Part shown: piece after piece, positions 46,066 to 58,513 of the stretch
How positions within the stretch are numbered: position 1 is the stretch's first letter
How the letters are laid out: the number at the start of each line of letters is the position of its first letter
Source of the DNA: Austropuccinia psidii
Taxonomy: Eukaryota; Basidiomycota; Pucciniomycetes; Pucciniales; Sphaerophragmiaceae
NCBI GenBank assembly: GCA_023105745.1
Contig: JALGQZ010000002.1
Coordinates: 45,978,497 to 46,042,496 of the forward strand
Direction of reading: 5' to 3'
DNA: 64,000 nt
Translations under genes and position numbers: made by a program
Notes under the pieces: generated by a model
Told to the model about the DNA's origin: nothing
Seen by the model: only the letters and a program-made list of their open reading frames with translations
The model's database searches: none

Positions 46066-47674
46066 TGTCACAGGGGCTCTTATGGAAGTAAGAGTGGCCT
46101 GGCACTCAGTAATCAAGAGCTCATTTGGAGGGCTCCAAAAGAATATATTTCTTTAAAGAAGAATAAAAGGTAAAGACAAGTATGCCAAAAGATAAAAGAA
46201 AAGGAAGCCAATGGCCAGGATAATAAGAAGCCAGATGCCAAAGAGCCAACCAAATGAATCCTCAATTCACTGTTTCAACCTTCCAGAAAGAAAAATGAAA
46301 TTAGTAAAGGATATGACCACCAATATCCACTGACAGGAAAAGAAGAAAAGTTGCAAATGACTTACTTAAGATTATCAGTATTTACTTTAATAAGGTAAAA
46401 GAAAATAGGGATAAAAATAAATCCAATATATTGATTAATTGGGGAAAAAGTCCCCAGGTGATGAAAGGTGGCCAGTATATGTGAGAAGCTTAAATGCTGA
46501 TCCTGGAAGGTGAATCATATGTCTGTATTGTCTTAATTGGTCTGATACAGATCTGGCCATCTTGAGAATTGAACTGTGTGACTGAATTCCCACAGTGGAA
46601 TATGAATTGGCCCAATTGGGCTAAGGCCATACAGGATGCTTGATTACTACCTGTATGGACCAATTGAGTTGTCCAAGGAATACTGAGTACTTGATGCCTT
46701 GACAATGATTGAATATGATTGATTACGTCTGAGAATTTCCCTTAGAATAGTCCTGGTGAGAATTGACAACCCAACTCCTGCAGGGCCAGGTGGTTGGGGT
46801 CCTTGAATGGTCTTCTGGTAGCCGCCAGGGAATTTCCAGACTGAATAGCTGAAAAGTGCTCCTTCAAAATTGTTTATGGATTTGGGACTTGATTTGTAAT
46901 CACGTAATTGGTTCCTGAAAGTGTCACCATTGGATTTCTGAGCAAAAATGGTGCATAATGGTATATTATACCATATATGCACCACTCCTGGTCCTTGAGT
47001 ACAGAGTGCATTGAAGAAAGGGAAGTCTTTCCCAGGACTGTAGGGGAATCCTTTCTTGGAGCTTATCTGGTGGCCTCTGATGGTTTCCAGAAGCCATGGA
47101 CTGATTTTATGGCCAATTTGGGTCTTAAGGTGGGTTTTGGCCATTTGGGGTTGATTGGGTTTTAGGGTCAAAAACTCACTCAGGTGGGCTTACTTGTGGT
47201 TTGGGACCCACCTGGCTTTGGGGGCTGATGGACTGCCCCCTTGGCCCCTTTTGGCCTCATTGGAATTGGGCCAAAAGGGGCCTGAGGGTCCCACGGACTG
47301 CGGGCTGTAGAGGCCAAGGGGGGCTAAATGGCCCAAAAAAGGCCATTTAGGCCCAAACCTCCCTAATATAAAGGGTTGGATAAAGGGCCCTGATGGCGGC
47401 TAGAGGGGCCATAGGCCCCTGAAAGACTGAAAAGATCTCCCAGGCCCAAAAACAAGGATAATGGCCTGGGGGTTGGTGAGGTGGAGAATTGGCCAGTGAG
47501 GCCAATGAAGGCAGGATATGGCCAGAGAAGAGGTGAGATGGCCCAGAGGCCATAGAGCACCAGAGGGGTACAATTGGCCATAGATGATCTGGTATGGCCA
47601 ATTGGCCCTAACTTGGGTCAGGCTAGAATTTCCGCAACACCCATTGAGGGGGGTGATTATTTGTGGTTGTGACA
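46066..47674 (+). mobile_element. Solo LTR, GC-richer family
   Basis: 1,609 bp starting TGTCACAGGGGCTC and ending GGTTGTGACA; the ends form a 7-bp inverted repeat TGTCACA/TGTGACA. A perfect 5-bp target duplication GATTG flanks it (46061-46065 and 47675-47679). A TATA-like TAATATAAAGGG is at 47363. Base composition is clearly richer in GGCC-type sequence than the surroundings. No PBS or PPT adjoins it. Open frames inside (46647-47171, 47347-47601 minus) are by-products of composition. Strand is chosen from the TATA-like motif and is uncertain. Confidence 0.9.
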
Positions 47675-47679
47675 GATTG

Positions 47680-49425
47680 GGGGATGACTGAAATTATGTA
47701 AATTGTTGTATACTGGAAATTTTTAAATTTGAAAATGAATTTATTAGGTTTCAAATAGAAAATCCCAAGTTTTTTTAAAAACTCAGGTGTGGGTGAAATT
47801 AAGGGTCCCTCAGTTAAGGATTCAACACTTTAATTTGAAAAAATAGGTTTTTTCTATTTGCAATTTCCTGAAAAAACACAATTTCTTCATGTGGGAGTTG
47901 GTAGGTTTTAGATTCCCTCTTACTTTGGACCCAAATCCTCCATTGAAAACTCTAACTTTTGGATTTTAAATCCCATGATTTTTTAGCTTAGTCCCCATTC
48001 AATTTTTGAAAATCCGGAATTTAGGTGTTCAAAAAAAATTCAAACCTGACTCAATTACATGTTAAAGTTAAATCAAAAGGATTATTATTATTTTCAGAAA
48101 AGTTAAAAAAAATGATCATTGAATTTTGTCATCTTAATCTTTAAAATCATATCCATACATCTCTTTATCAAACTTTTAGCTCCTCTTTTGTGTCTAATTT
48201 ACTCTCAATTTGTTTCAAAAGTAATCTCATTCTTTAAAATCAAAACCTCAAAATTTCAGTAAATTTCCAGCTTATTTTTTGAATTCAAATCAGCTTTCAT
48301 AATTTATTCTTATGGATATTAAATCAAAAAATTATACAATCTCTATTCCTTTTTCTTTTCAAAGCTAAAAAGCCCCAAAAATCTTTTGTCTTACTTTTTT
48401 TGTAGTGTAAAAGTGGTTTTTAACGCTATTTTCTCTGATTTGATGAGTATGACTGGCCCAGTCTCAGTATATCATGAGGGGTTAAAATATTAATCTTTTA
48501 AAAGTGGCATAATTCAATATTATTAATCACTTGAGAAAGAAAATAAATAGATGATTCTTATAATAAAAAGAATAACTTTTTTCTCATTTCACTAGTTTTG
48601 TTTTCCTAAAAAAATCTTGGATATCTAATTTTTTTATTTTTTATTGATTCAATTATTTGGATTAGATTTAAATTAAATTTAGTCCTTCATGATTAAAATT
48701 CAAAGGTATTTAATCAAAATATATTGAATGCTTTTAGTTTTTGAAAAACTGAGTATATCAATCAAAGAATAAAGAATATTTATGATCTTAAGATTCATAT
48801 TAAGCTCAATTATAAATACAATAAATTGTAAGTTTAACATTTCTGAATTTGATTTCAATGACAAGGAAAAGGAAATCAAGAGAGATTTAAGGTATTTCAT
48901 GATGAAGCTTAATGAGAGTACTATTACTTAAAAATATTGGGATGAAAAAACATACTAAACCAGCTCAGAAAATTATTATTTCCCTGAATTATTCAAATAA
49001 TTATCTTATTTCAGCCTTATATTTTTCAATAAAACATATTTCTGCTGATTTTTCAGAACAAGTAAACCCCAATTCTTTTATCAGTTTTTTTTTATTTAAA
49101 TCCATTTAATTCCCCAATCCTTAAATATCATTTTTTAACTTTAGACATCACTATTCCATGCGAACAATCATGCATTCAGTAGCATCAAGTCATTTGATAA
49201 CTGAAAATTAGTTGTGTATAATTAATTGGCTTTCAGTGAAGTCCAAAATTTATCCTTTTTTTGGAGAATCGGGAACAGCCTCCATAGGTTGGCCACCCTC
49301 CTCTAAACAAAATGGCTTTGACCAGTTAGAAACAGAGTTTAATAAAAATTCTTGTAGTCAATTAAATCTTATTGAAACCAACCTATGTGAGAAATAAATA
49401 GCATGCAATAAGAGATATATGTTTT
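47680..49425. other. AT-rich region, no recognisable gene
   Basis: 49212-49397 (61 codons, GESGTASIGWPPSSKQNG) has less AT-biased composition and lies just before the 49426 fragment, so it may be its N-terminal part. Otherwise nothing recognised. Confidence 0.4.
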
Positions 49426-49575
49426 CAAAATCCTTTTCAAGAAAATACTGGATTTGGGATTACTCCTGATTATCACAAAAAAGGTAATGAAACAATAGCT
49501 CAAAAGATTGATTCTATCTGTCCTTGCTTTAAAGAAATGGATGTGTTATGCTTGGGGAAAAGCAAAATGTGACTC
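49426..49575 (+). pseudogene. Fragment similar to the 45431-45622 ORF
   Basis: It reads ENTGFGITPDYHKKGNETIA then SICPCFKEMDVLCLGKSK before a stop. It shares the pattern N-T-x-x-G-[IV]-T, about 17 residues, CPC, about 7 residues, LC with the minus-strand ORF at 45431-45622. Two independent copies in one window argue for a repeated transposon gene rather than chance. A Myb/SANT-like transposon accessory protein is my best guess. Confidence 0.35.
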
Positions 49576-52518
49576 CTTTAGTCTTGTTACATTCACAAGA
49601 TTAAGGCTCCGATTATGAAGCTCCACAAAAGTAATCAATAATTATTTACGAGGTAAGCTAAATCAGTATTAACTGGATAGTGTACTCATATTACTTAATA
49701 ATTTCTGCATTAGGTTCATTCTTTTGAAAGGAAATTGATTGAGGCACCAGAGAACCATTTTTCTAATAGTGATATTGTTCCGTAATTAGGGAGAATGGAT
49801 TAAAATATACTGTTTGAAGAAGCTTTAAGCATCATTCATATATATAAGTTTTTGGAATACTCAATCATCACTGTGAAAGATTGAAGATTAAAATTAAACT
49901 GCACCCTCAAAGGTTATTAAACATATTGCAAATAATATAAATAGTCACTCCATGCAAGATACTGAGGCCAATAATAATGAGAGAATTATTTGGATATAAA
50001 ACCTTTCAAGGACCAGACCTTCAATAAGATCTTCTAATAATTCCAAAATTTTCAGTGGGTAACACAAATAATTACATTATTAATTATCACAAACATAGAC
50101 TTATTTTATGGATTCCTGTGAACAAGGTTAGTTCTTTCTTGAGATTATTTAATACATATGCATACAGAATGTTATTTTAAAAGACCTTATTATGTGATAC
50201 AAACCTTAATGAATTCTTTCAATCAGTGAAGCTGAAAGTGAGGGAGTAAAAACAATCAGAATTTCTGAAAATTAATTAAGGTTAACAGGAAAAAATATTT
50301 GAGATCTCATTTGAGAGAGAGAATATTGAAAATGAATTCAACTTTCAGAAAATTGAAATTATTTCACATATAGAATTCAAAGAATCCAAATTTCAGATTC
50401 AGAAGAAAATTGAGATATATAAGTGGGATAAGGAGCTGTAATTAAAATAAAAACAAAAAAGGTTTATTTGACAGTGGCCATAGTGAACTCAGGAAAGTCT
50501 TCATCAGAGCTAGAAGGAATTTTGAGGTTTATTAATCACTCTTAGTTTGTAATTTTTTTTTGATTGGTACTTAATCACTCATTAATTGATTAGATATTCC
50601 TCATATAGCTCTCAGAAATGTGTTCCAATAAATTTTGAAGTCATATTGAATTAGAATTCTGAAATTCAATTTTGTTTAAACAGAGATACATTATGATATT
50701 CAATCTCAAGAGTGGTGAGTATATTTTCAATTTTTAACTTAATTTCAGACTATCAGATTCAATCAATTAAAAATTACTTTCTACCAGAAATATTATCTTA
50801 ATTCAACAAAATTCATTATTAAATAAATTATTTAAAAATAACTCATTCATCTAAACTAATTCCATCATCTAAATTTTGTAATAAAATACTCTTTTACCAA
50901 ACCCAAATGGACACCTGTTCTAATTTATAAGTCTACCTCTTGACTTAAATACTACTTTTATCCAAGATCTGGGGCCAAACTTCCTTTAAAATTAGTTTTG
51001 ATATATCTCTATTCCTTATATAATTTCCTTTGGGCTGAAAGATTTCTTCTATTTTTCTTCTGAAACCCTTTTATTGTTTCCATTTTTTAGATATTTAATA
51101 TTACTATTTTATTTAATAATTATTATTTTCAAATATTTGTTACATTAAAATATTACTGGTTTCTTGTGATAGAATTCCTAAACCAATAAATTTTAGGCTA
51201 TAATTTTTTTGATCATATTTAAATTGTTAAAAATTGTTTCAAAGTGATCATTTAAAATAGAAAAGAACAGCTGTCCATAACAAGCCTTTATTACTACTTT
51301 CATTTTAATAGCTAACCTGAATATAATTCTAAATTAATTGATATATCCCATTATAAATCAACCAAAACATCCTTGTGGAATTAAAATAAGCTCAAGAACT
51401 TGGCCCATTTAATCACAAGCAAAGTATAATCTTAATATAATATAAAACAAACATCTTTTTATAATAACCACTTTGATCCAATTCCTAAAAATGAGAAAAC
51501 AAGAATGGAATTTTGCTTCATTTGGATTACCAAATAAATTTAATTCTCATCTTATATCAAAAGCCCCTCTTGTACCATTGATCAAGGATTCACTTTTTTA
51601 TATGATAAATTATCCAATATATCTTCTGAGAATTTTCTTAAAACTTTATAATTATAACCTTTTGTTATAATTAATTGGGATAAAAGATATTAAATCTGGT
51701 TCCTTTACACATTACTCTTAACACAAAAAGACTTTCTTGGTAAATTTCAACAATTTGGCAACAAGATTCATGGTTCCATTTATGCAATAGGATGGTGCCC
51801 GACCTGGGGTGGTAAATAGTTCTTCTCCAAGAAAATTTCTTCAAATATAAAGGAGTATCAAGAGTTTTTTTCTTTCACCAAACAGGCCTTTTTTATTCTC
51901 AAGACTCACTTTAAAAGCTTTTCACTCACAATATTAAACCAAAATAAAGAAAATTCTTAGAGTGTAAAATACCTGGATTTCAAGACTTTAACTTCTCTGA
52001 ATTCTTTTATTATTCATAATTTTCTAATAAATTGACATATACTCTTGATAAATCTTATAATTTTCCTCAAATTTCTCATTCTTCCTTAGAATTTTCATAT
52101 TTTTTCTCAATTCCTATTAATAAACAAAATGGTCAGCTTTCTCTTAAATATTTTGATTTATTTGATTAATTTTTTCCTTTTACAGATCATCTTTTGAATT
52201 TCAATTTAATCACTTAACTGGTCTGAGATCTTGATTTTTTTTGAATGGTATGGTTTTCTGGTAAGATACAAGATTTAAATTCATATCTCCAAGTTGGCTC
52301 TAGTGAAAACTTTTTAAGGCTCTCAACGTCAATAAAAATATCCCTAAAAACCTTTGATATTTTCAAATAACTCAATCAAGTAATACTTTCCAAATTAAAT
52401 TTTGATGATCAAAATTTCATTGTAAATGTGATTTCTCTTACTTTCCAATAGCTTATAATGGATCTTTGAGCTTACATATGAAAAATGAATATAAAAGAAT
52501 CACTATATGAATTATGAC
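49576..52518. other. AT-rich region without recognisable gene
   Basis: No open frame above 65 codons and no repeat boundary recognised. Ordinary decayed intergenic DNA. Confidence 0.4.
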
Positions 52519-52523
52519 TTTAG

Positions 52524-54445
52524 TGTGAGGCTTTAGGTATATTTTACATACCCAAGTAGGCCACAATTATCTTAAAAAGAAATTTTGAATTATGCATAAC
52601 TCATAAGTCATGCATATATCCAAAATTCATCATTTTTGATTTCAGAAAAGATGAATAACTTTTCATTGAGTAAGTAAATCCATGGATTTAAGGCCAGATT
52701 TGTATTTTACACAAAAATTCACCTAGGGTAGCTCCATAGAGTGAATAAGCTAAAATTAACTCTTTGAGGTGGTAAAATGGAAAATACTTCAATACCACAT
52801 CATCAATACCACATAAAAGATCCGTGAAAATTTTTGTTTTTCTTAATTTCACACCAAAATAATGGGAATGTGAGAAATCCCATGTTACATATACACTGAG
52901 AATAGTGTTATGCATGTTTTGAGAACTTAATATCATGGTATTCTTACATGGACTCTTGGTACACCCATAGTGGATATCTCACTGAGCTTAAATTTCTATT
53001 TTGACATGAAAAATAAGCAAGGGGGACAAAAGACATCAAAGAGAGCCAGGGTACCCAACTTCTGAGGCCTCAGAGGCGTGGACAGCTCCAAAGCTTGGAT
53101 ACATGGCTGATCTTTGCCCAATTAGTAAACTAAAACACTTTGGGAACTTGGTTACCATGTTACAACTACAGTAAATCTTAAGAAAATAGCAAATAACCTG
53201 CTATTTTGATGTGCCAAGGAGGTAAAAAGCTACTTAGACTCCTGTAACCATGTCAATTCTTGATTAGTTTCCATGTATAAACCCCAAAAGAGTAATTAAA
53301 ACCCTTTTTGGACTTGTATCCATTGATTTACCTCATAGCAACCAGTTAAACACTGATATTTGCAATTCTACATGGAAATGAGTTAAAAACTTCGAAAATT
53401 CATTAAAAATACAATTCTTAATTAATCTTTCTGAAACTTTCAGTACCAATGTAGAACTGTATTATCCATGGTACAACCAAAAATAATTGCAGTTTCACTA
53501 GTAAAATTAAAAGTTTTACTTACAGTCCATTTTTGACTATTCTACGTGAAACACTGAATCTTCAAAAATTCACAGTAATTACAACCTGTGATGAAATTGG
53601 AAATAACATTGATAACTTTGAGAAATCAATGATTATTTTGGAATAAAAGAATATTTACAGATTTTACGCCTTTTATTCTTAACCATATTGGGGTTGGTAG
53701 TCACGTAAAAGCATCAATTAAGTAATTATGATAATCTTACGTGACAACAGATGATGCAATCAATAATCCAAAAGGGTTTATTGTTTTCTCACTCACTGGT
53801 TTTTCAGTTTTCTCCATGGCATGCCTCTGTGAGCTGTTGTTGACTTAAAAGAGGCCTCCTCTTGCTGTTTTTTCCACCTCATCTTCTTATCATCATTTAA
53901 ATCATTATTACCAACAAGTAAGTATTAGTTATAGCTATTCTTAAGTGTTTTAAATCTTTCAGAATCAATCAGAAAGACGTGAAATAATAGAATCCAACTA
54001 TATATTGTTGTAACACTGTTATAAATTAATTTTGATCCTTAAAATCCACAATTCCACGTCAAATTTCTCTACTTTTATCTTTCAACAAGTTCTTTGGAAT
54101 ATTAGTGAGTGATTTATATTTTAATTCTTAAAGTTTTTCTCTAAAATTAGTTTTCTTCAAGAATTACCATTATAATTATTCTTGCAAAAGATAATTATAT
54201 ATTAAAATAATTTTATTATTTTAATAAAAGAAGTTTTATTATTAAAATCTTCTTGTAATTGATTCTTGTAGACAATTACTTATGCACTGTTAAAATCACT
54301 AGTAGTGCTTAACACATGAAAGAAGTAATTCCTTAATTATTTAACTGTGGTTATAATAACATTTTTTCATTATATTTCATAAGAACAGTCATAGTACTGT
54401 TGATTAATAGTAATATTAACATCAGTTTCATAGACAAATCTTACA
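52524..54445 (+). mobile_element. Solo LTR distantly related to the intact chromovirus LTR
   Basis: 1,922 bp beginning TGTGAGGCTTTAGGTATATT then TTACATACCC, resembling TGTGAGCCTTAGAGGTAATT then TCATATACCC of the intact element, and ending AATCTTACA. The flanks TTTAG (52519-52523) and TTTAA (54446-54450) look like a target duplication with one mutation. A TTAAAAG/pyrimidine block (ACTTAAAAGAGGCCTCCTC) near 53847 is a candidate promoter. The copy at 1-1082 is a minus-strand relative. Small frames inside (52688-52936 minus) are not genes. Confidence 0.75.
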
Positions 54446-54759
54446 TTTAAAATCAAAATTAAATAATAAACAGAATTTTTGGGAAACTTAAATATTTTTT
54501 ATGTCAAATTTGAAAAAAAGAAATTAAAAAAAATGAATATAGATATTATTTATAATTCTTATTTTAAATATTTCTTTTAAATACATTTCTAAATTTTAAA
54601 AAAAAAAAAATTCAAGTTGAATTTTTCCAAGTGATTTCAAAAAATAAATATCACATCCAAAAGATTTTATAAAAAAATCAGTTTTTTAATTAATCATATC
54701 ACTTCATTCCAATTTTGAAAACTTTGTCTGCTACCAAATCTTGTAAAAATGTCTATTAT

Positions 54760-57264
54760 TGACTAAATCAGGTACATTTTGAAGGGATGATGGATAATTC
54801 TCTTCATAAATCTTGTCCCATTCATATTCAATCTTTTCCAAAAGGTTATGAATAATTGAAAAGCTAATAGAAACATCAATGAATAGTTGGACTTGATTTA
54901 TATTTTGAATTTCTATCAGGTATGACTATTGACCTTTAAGTATTCCAATTTCATGTTCAATCATTACTCATGATTTTACTAGGTAGAAGTTGAATTTACT
55001 ATTATCTGGATTAAGTTCTAAATTTCCTTTGTATTCTGGAAAAATTATAATTAAGTTTCCATAAGCTGAGCCAGCCAAAAGATTATTTTTTTTTGGAAAA
55101 AATATTATTTGGGCATTTTATGATTCTTCATATTTTGATATACACTTGAGTCATATACTTATCCTGGAAATCCAACATTAAATGAAGTAAAATGACAATT
55201 GAGATAAAATATTAACTGGACTGACATGGAGTAACTAAATAGAAAGCCACCATCAGTTTCACTCATACACTTTATCCAAATAAATGATATTTTATATTAT
55301 ATTAAGGAGCCATAAAAGAGACAAACATAATTATATTTATGAAAATAATAAGCTGTCCATCATTAGGTGGCCTTTTGGGATAATGAAATGAGACTACCTT
55401 CAGAAAAACTAACACAACCAAGTAAGTCCTAATATTCCATAACTTGTAAAATTTCAATCCTTTCTTGCTCATTCAGCCATGAGATGTATGTGTTCTTTAG
55501 CTTTATTAAGTATGAAATGACTGTCAGCCTGTGACTCCTAACCAGAGCACAAGCATGACAGCCAAGTACCATAAACCAATGGTAGAGCCAAGATACCACC
55601 AAAACATGTAGCTGAGAAAAACAAGCTAAAAAAGTATCAAAAGAAAGAGGAAACTGACCTCTTTCCAAATATACAAGTCCCACAATCATAGGAAAAGGAA
55701 TAACAAAGTTATTCCTGCTCAAAGTTGTTGCTGAGCATAAACTTTATTTTTCACCTCTCATCTGAAATCCAGAGGAAGAGGCTTAACCCCATCAAATGGG
55801 TATTCAAAATGAAGCTCTAAGTTAGGGCTATTCAATGGTACTAACCGAATTGAGCTAGCATCAGAGCTACTGAAGCTATGACCAAAATAAGGTCAAATAA
55901 GGGGGAATGAAATATTCACCTCTCATCTAGCTTATACAGTTTTAGTGTAAGATACCTATAGTGGGGTCTTTTTGGAAAGAGCACAATCAGGGATATCTGA
56001 TGGTGCCATCCATTTCCCCATATCTCATCTAGGACAAAAGTTATAGGGCAAACAAATTCCATACAGATTTTAAGCAAATCATACATATGTACAAAAAATG
56101 TTGTACATGGCATAACTTTGCCATATCAAATGAGGTACCATTGTGTAGAACACATCTAGGGCTACAAAATGAACCAAATTTGAGCTTTATATCTCAAAAA
56201 CTGACAAATTTATGGCTGTTTTAAGGTCAAAATCCCACAGTTAGACCAATACAGCCTTACTGTGGGATATTCTCCCATAACTATGATTATGAGGTGTCAA
56301 ACAGACAAAGAAGCCTGTTTATACTTCAATACTGGGGTACTGTACAGGTTCTGTACAGCATTCTACACATCATACACATCAGAAGAGGGCTATGTGGTCC
56401 CCAGATGAACATTTTCACCCTGTATTGGTGAAAACTGCCCAGATGTGGTTTCAAAACAACATCTGAACCTAATACAAACTATACAGGCCTTGTGAAAACC
56501 ACAAGCCAGTCATTGGAAGTGAAAAATCTTTGCTTCCTCTACATGGAAATGTCTAGTAGCCTTTTTCACCCAAGTTTAGGATAAAAAGGGCCCTTTCTCC
56601 ACCAGAAAAGGTTTCCTCATCCTGCTCTTGAATTCCTACATAGTACAACTGTCAAAAACAGTTATACTCTTGGAAAATAATCAGGTTATACTCTTAATTT
56701 TAGTATTGTAGTTCTTATTATAGTAACCCAACTGGTAAGACTGCACCCAGGGCTTTCAACGGTGCTCACCACCACTATTTTATAATAGTAAAGCCCTTAT
56801 TACTCCATTTTATACTTTTATTATCTATAATCCAACCACTCTTAAATTAATTTTACCATGTCACAGTCATAGTTAAAGTTGTAAATAGCCCTATTACACC
56901 TTCATAATAGGCTCAGCCTGACAATGACCCTTTGTGTAAATAAACATACTGCACCATTTCTGATACCAAAAAATTCTCCAATCTTCTCAACCACTGCACC
57001 ATTAACATTGCAACCAAGTCTTTAAAGGGCCATTTCTTTTTGAATTGCTGGCTCATGTTTATAATAGGTTGAATTGCTGTGAAAGAATTGATCCTTTCCA
57101 ATAAGAGATATCAAAGAAAAAAATGAGCTGTAGGCTGTACAACATAGCTTCTTGGACTTTTTATGAGGGAGAATTTCCAAATCATCTTCTTTCATTTTGA
57201 TAAATTTCATGTAAAACCTGGATATCATCTTCAAGCTCTTTATCAAACTCAATTTCAGTTTCAT
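54760..57264 (-). pseudogene. PIF/Harbinger transposase split by a solo LTR
   Basis: Minus strand. 57264 to 56924 ends HEPAIQKEMAL, stop, RLGCNVNGAVVEKIGEFFGI then RNGAVCLFTQRV; after the inserted LTR (55522-56923) the same frame resumes at 55521 with ISYLIKLKNTYISWLNEQER, the middle of the N-terminal domain. Then come GCVSFSEGSLISL (usual IDGT, Asp lost), FNVGFPG.VYDSSVY near 55180, LLAGSAYGNLIIIFPEYKGN (usual ADSAY, Asp to Gly) near 55080, NSKFNFYLVKS and MIEHEIGILKG near 54965, which keeps the final Glu. Three stops and some frameshifts. It is of DDE_Tnp_4/HARBI1 type. Residues 57264-57060 are a poorly conserved N-terminus. Confidence 0.8.
55522..56923 (+). mobile_element. Solo LTR inserted in a transposase gene
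   Basis: 1,402 bp from TGTCAGCCTGTGAC to CTCAGCCTGACA with a perfect target duplication ATGAC (55517-55521 and 56924-56928). It is similar throughout to the solo LTR at 42444-43858, including AACCAGAGCACAAGCATGAC, GAGCATAAAC followed by ACCTCTCATCTGAAAT, and GGATAAAAAGGG near 56580. It interrupts the minus-strand PIF/Harbinger transposase codon for codon, giving independent proof of its boundaries. Open frames inside it (55916-56113) are chance. Confidence 0.93.
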
Positions 57265-58377
57265 GTGCTAATTTTTCTGCTAAAATATCACATTTTGAGT
57301 AAAAATATTGATGAGATCTTTGGTATTTTTTTTTTATTATGAAACTTGAATTTATTCATTTAATTGTTTCTGGTTGTATATGAATAAATTAAAAAAAAGA
57401 CATATGATTGAACAGTAAAAGTAAATCTGTACTTAATTTAATTGTAAAATAAATTGATCTTCAAAAAAAAAGCTATGATTATAAAAATTATTAAAAATAA
57501 TCAGGATCTGGGAGAAATAATTGAGGATTTAGGATTAAAAGAATGGGTTTATGGTGACTCAAAATACCATGGCTGATAAGGTGTGGTATTCTGAAAATGA
57601 CAAAAATGAAATTCAGTGTTTGGAACTCATGATTTTTTATATTTTAACCCCCTGTTTAAAGAGATTTTTATGATTGCATGTTTAGAAATCAATATCAATT
57701 GAATTAGTGGTGACTTGAAAAAAAAATACAGTATAGTTTTATAAAGGTATTTTATTAGGATCAAACAATGCTAAAACCTGATATTTAATTTGTTAATTCT
57801 CTCTTATTTGTAGTAATTAGTCTGTTTCATATCTAGCCTTTGTTATGTATATACTTGTTTTATATTCTGTTTCATCTTTCTTTATTTCTTCTGTTAGTTA
57901 AAAACTGTTTTGTTGTATGCCTTTTGTATTTATGTAGCTTTTATAATGTACCTGACTGAAGCAAGTAATATTTTTTTGAGAAATCAATTAACTAAAACAA
58001 ACCAATGTATAATGAAAGAATTTTATTGATAACAAAAGACTTTTCAGAAATTTCTTTAGACCAGATTTTTTGATTAATAAGAATTTTTTCCCAAGATTTT
58101 CCACTGGATTGCTGCCAAATCTGACTTGAGAATTGAGTGGAGAACTTTCAATTGAATACTAATCTAGAACTTTAGCAGCTGGTGCATGTGGCTTAAAGTA
58201 GTTTGGCCTGCTGTAAGGATTCACCCAAGACTCTTGATGCGCAAGTTTTTGCGGCTAATGAGCTGAAGCCTGTTAAAATTTAATTGATCAGTCAAACTAA
58301 ATTCTCGATTGGTCTGCTCTCACCAAAAAATTAAATTTTTTCACGCCTGCTTGGCTTACAAATCAACTTTCAATCTC
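57265..58377. other. AT-rich upstream region, then host-gene promoter region
   Basis: AT-rich and featureless to about 58100; after that base composition becomes more mixed, with C/T-rich stretches typical of fungal promoters and 5' leaders. No TATA box or transcription start could be fixed. Confidence 0.4.
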
Positions 58378-58461
58378 ATGAAAATCTTAGTCAGCCGATT
58401 TCACTCTCGATTCATGAACTTTAACGACCTTCATCAAGTTTTGGATCGATTTAAAGCGTAA
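58378..58461 (+). promoter_or_regulatory. Upstream ORF in the glycosyltransferase leader
   Basis: ATG 58378 to TAA 58459-58461, 27 codons (MKILVSRFHSRFMNFNDLHQ..), ends 52 nt before the main ATG at 58514. If it lies within the mRNA it would lower translation of the downstream gene. Transcript extent is unknown, so this is a candidate only. Confidence 0.4.
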
Positions 58462-58513
58462 AGTTTCTTCGGCTCTTGACCGAATCCCAAGATTTGATAT
58501 AAAAATCCAAGTC

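Noticed and set aside
46647..47171. 174-codon minus-strand open frame and neighbours
   Set aside because: Wholly inside a solo LTR with clear ends and target duplication; the higher GC content lengthens chance frames.
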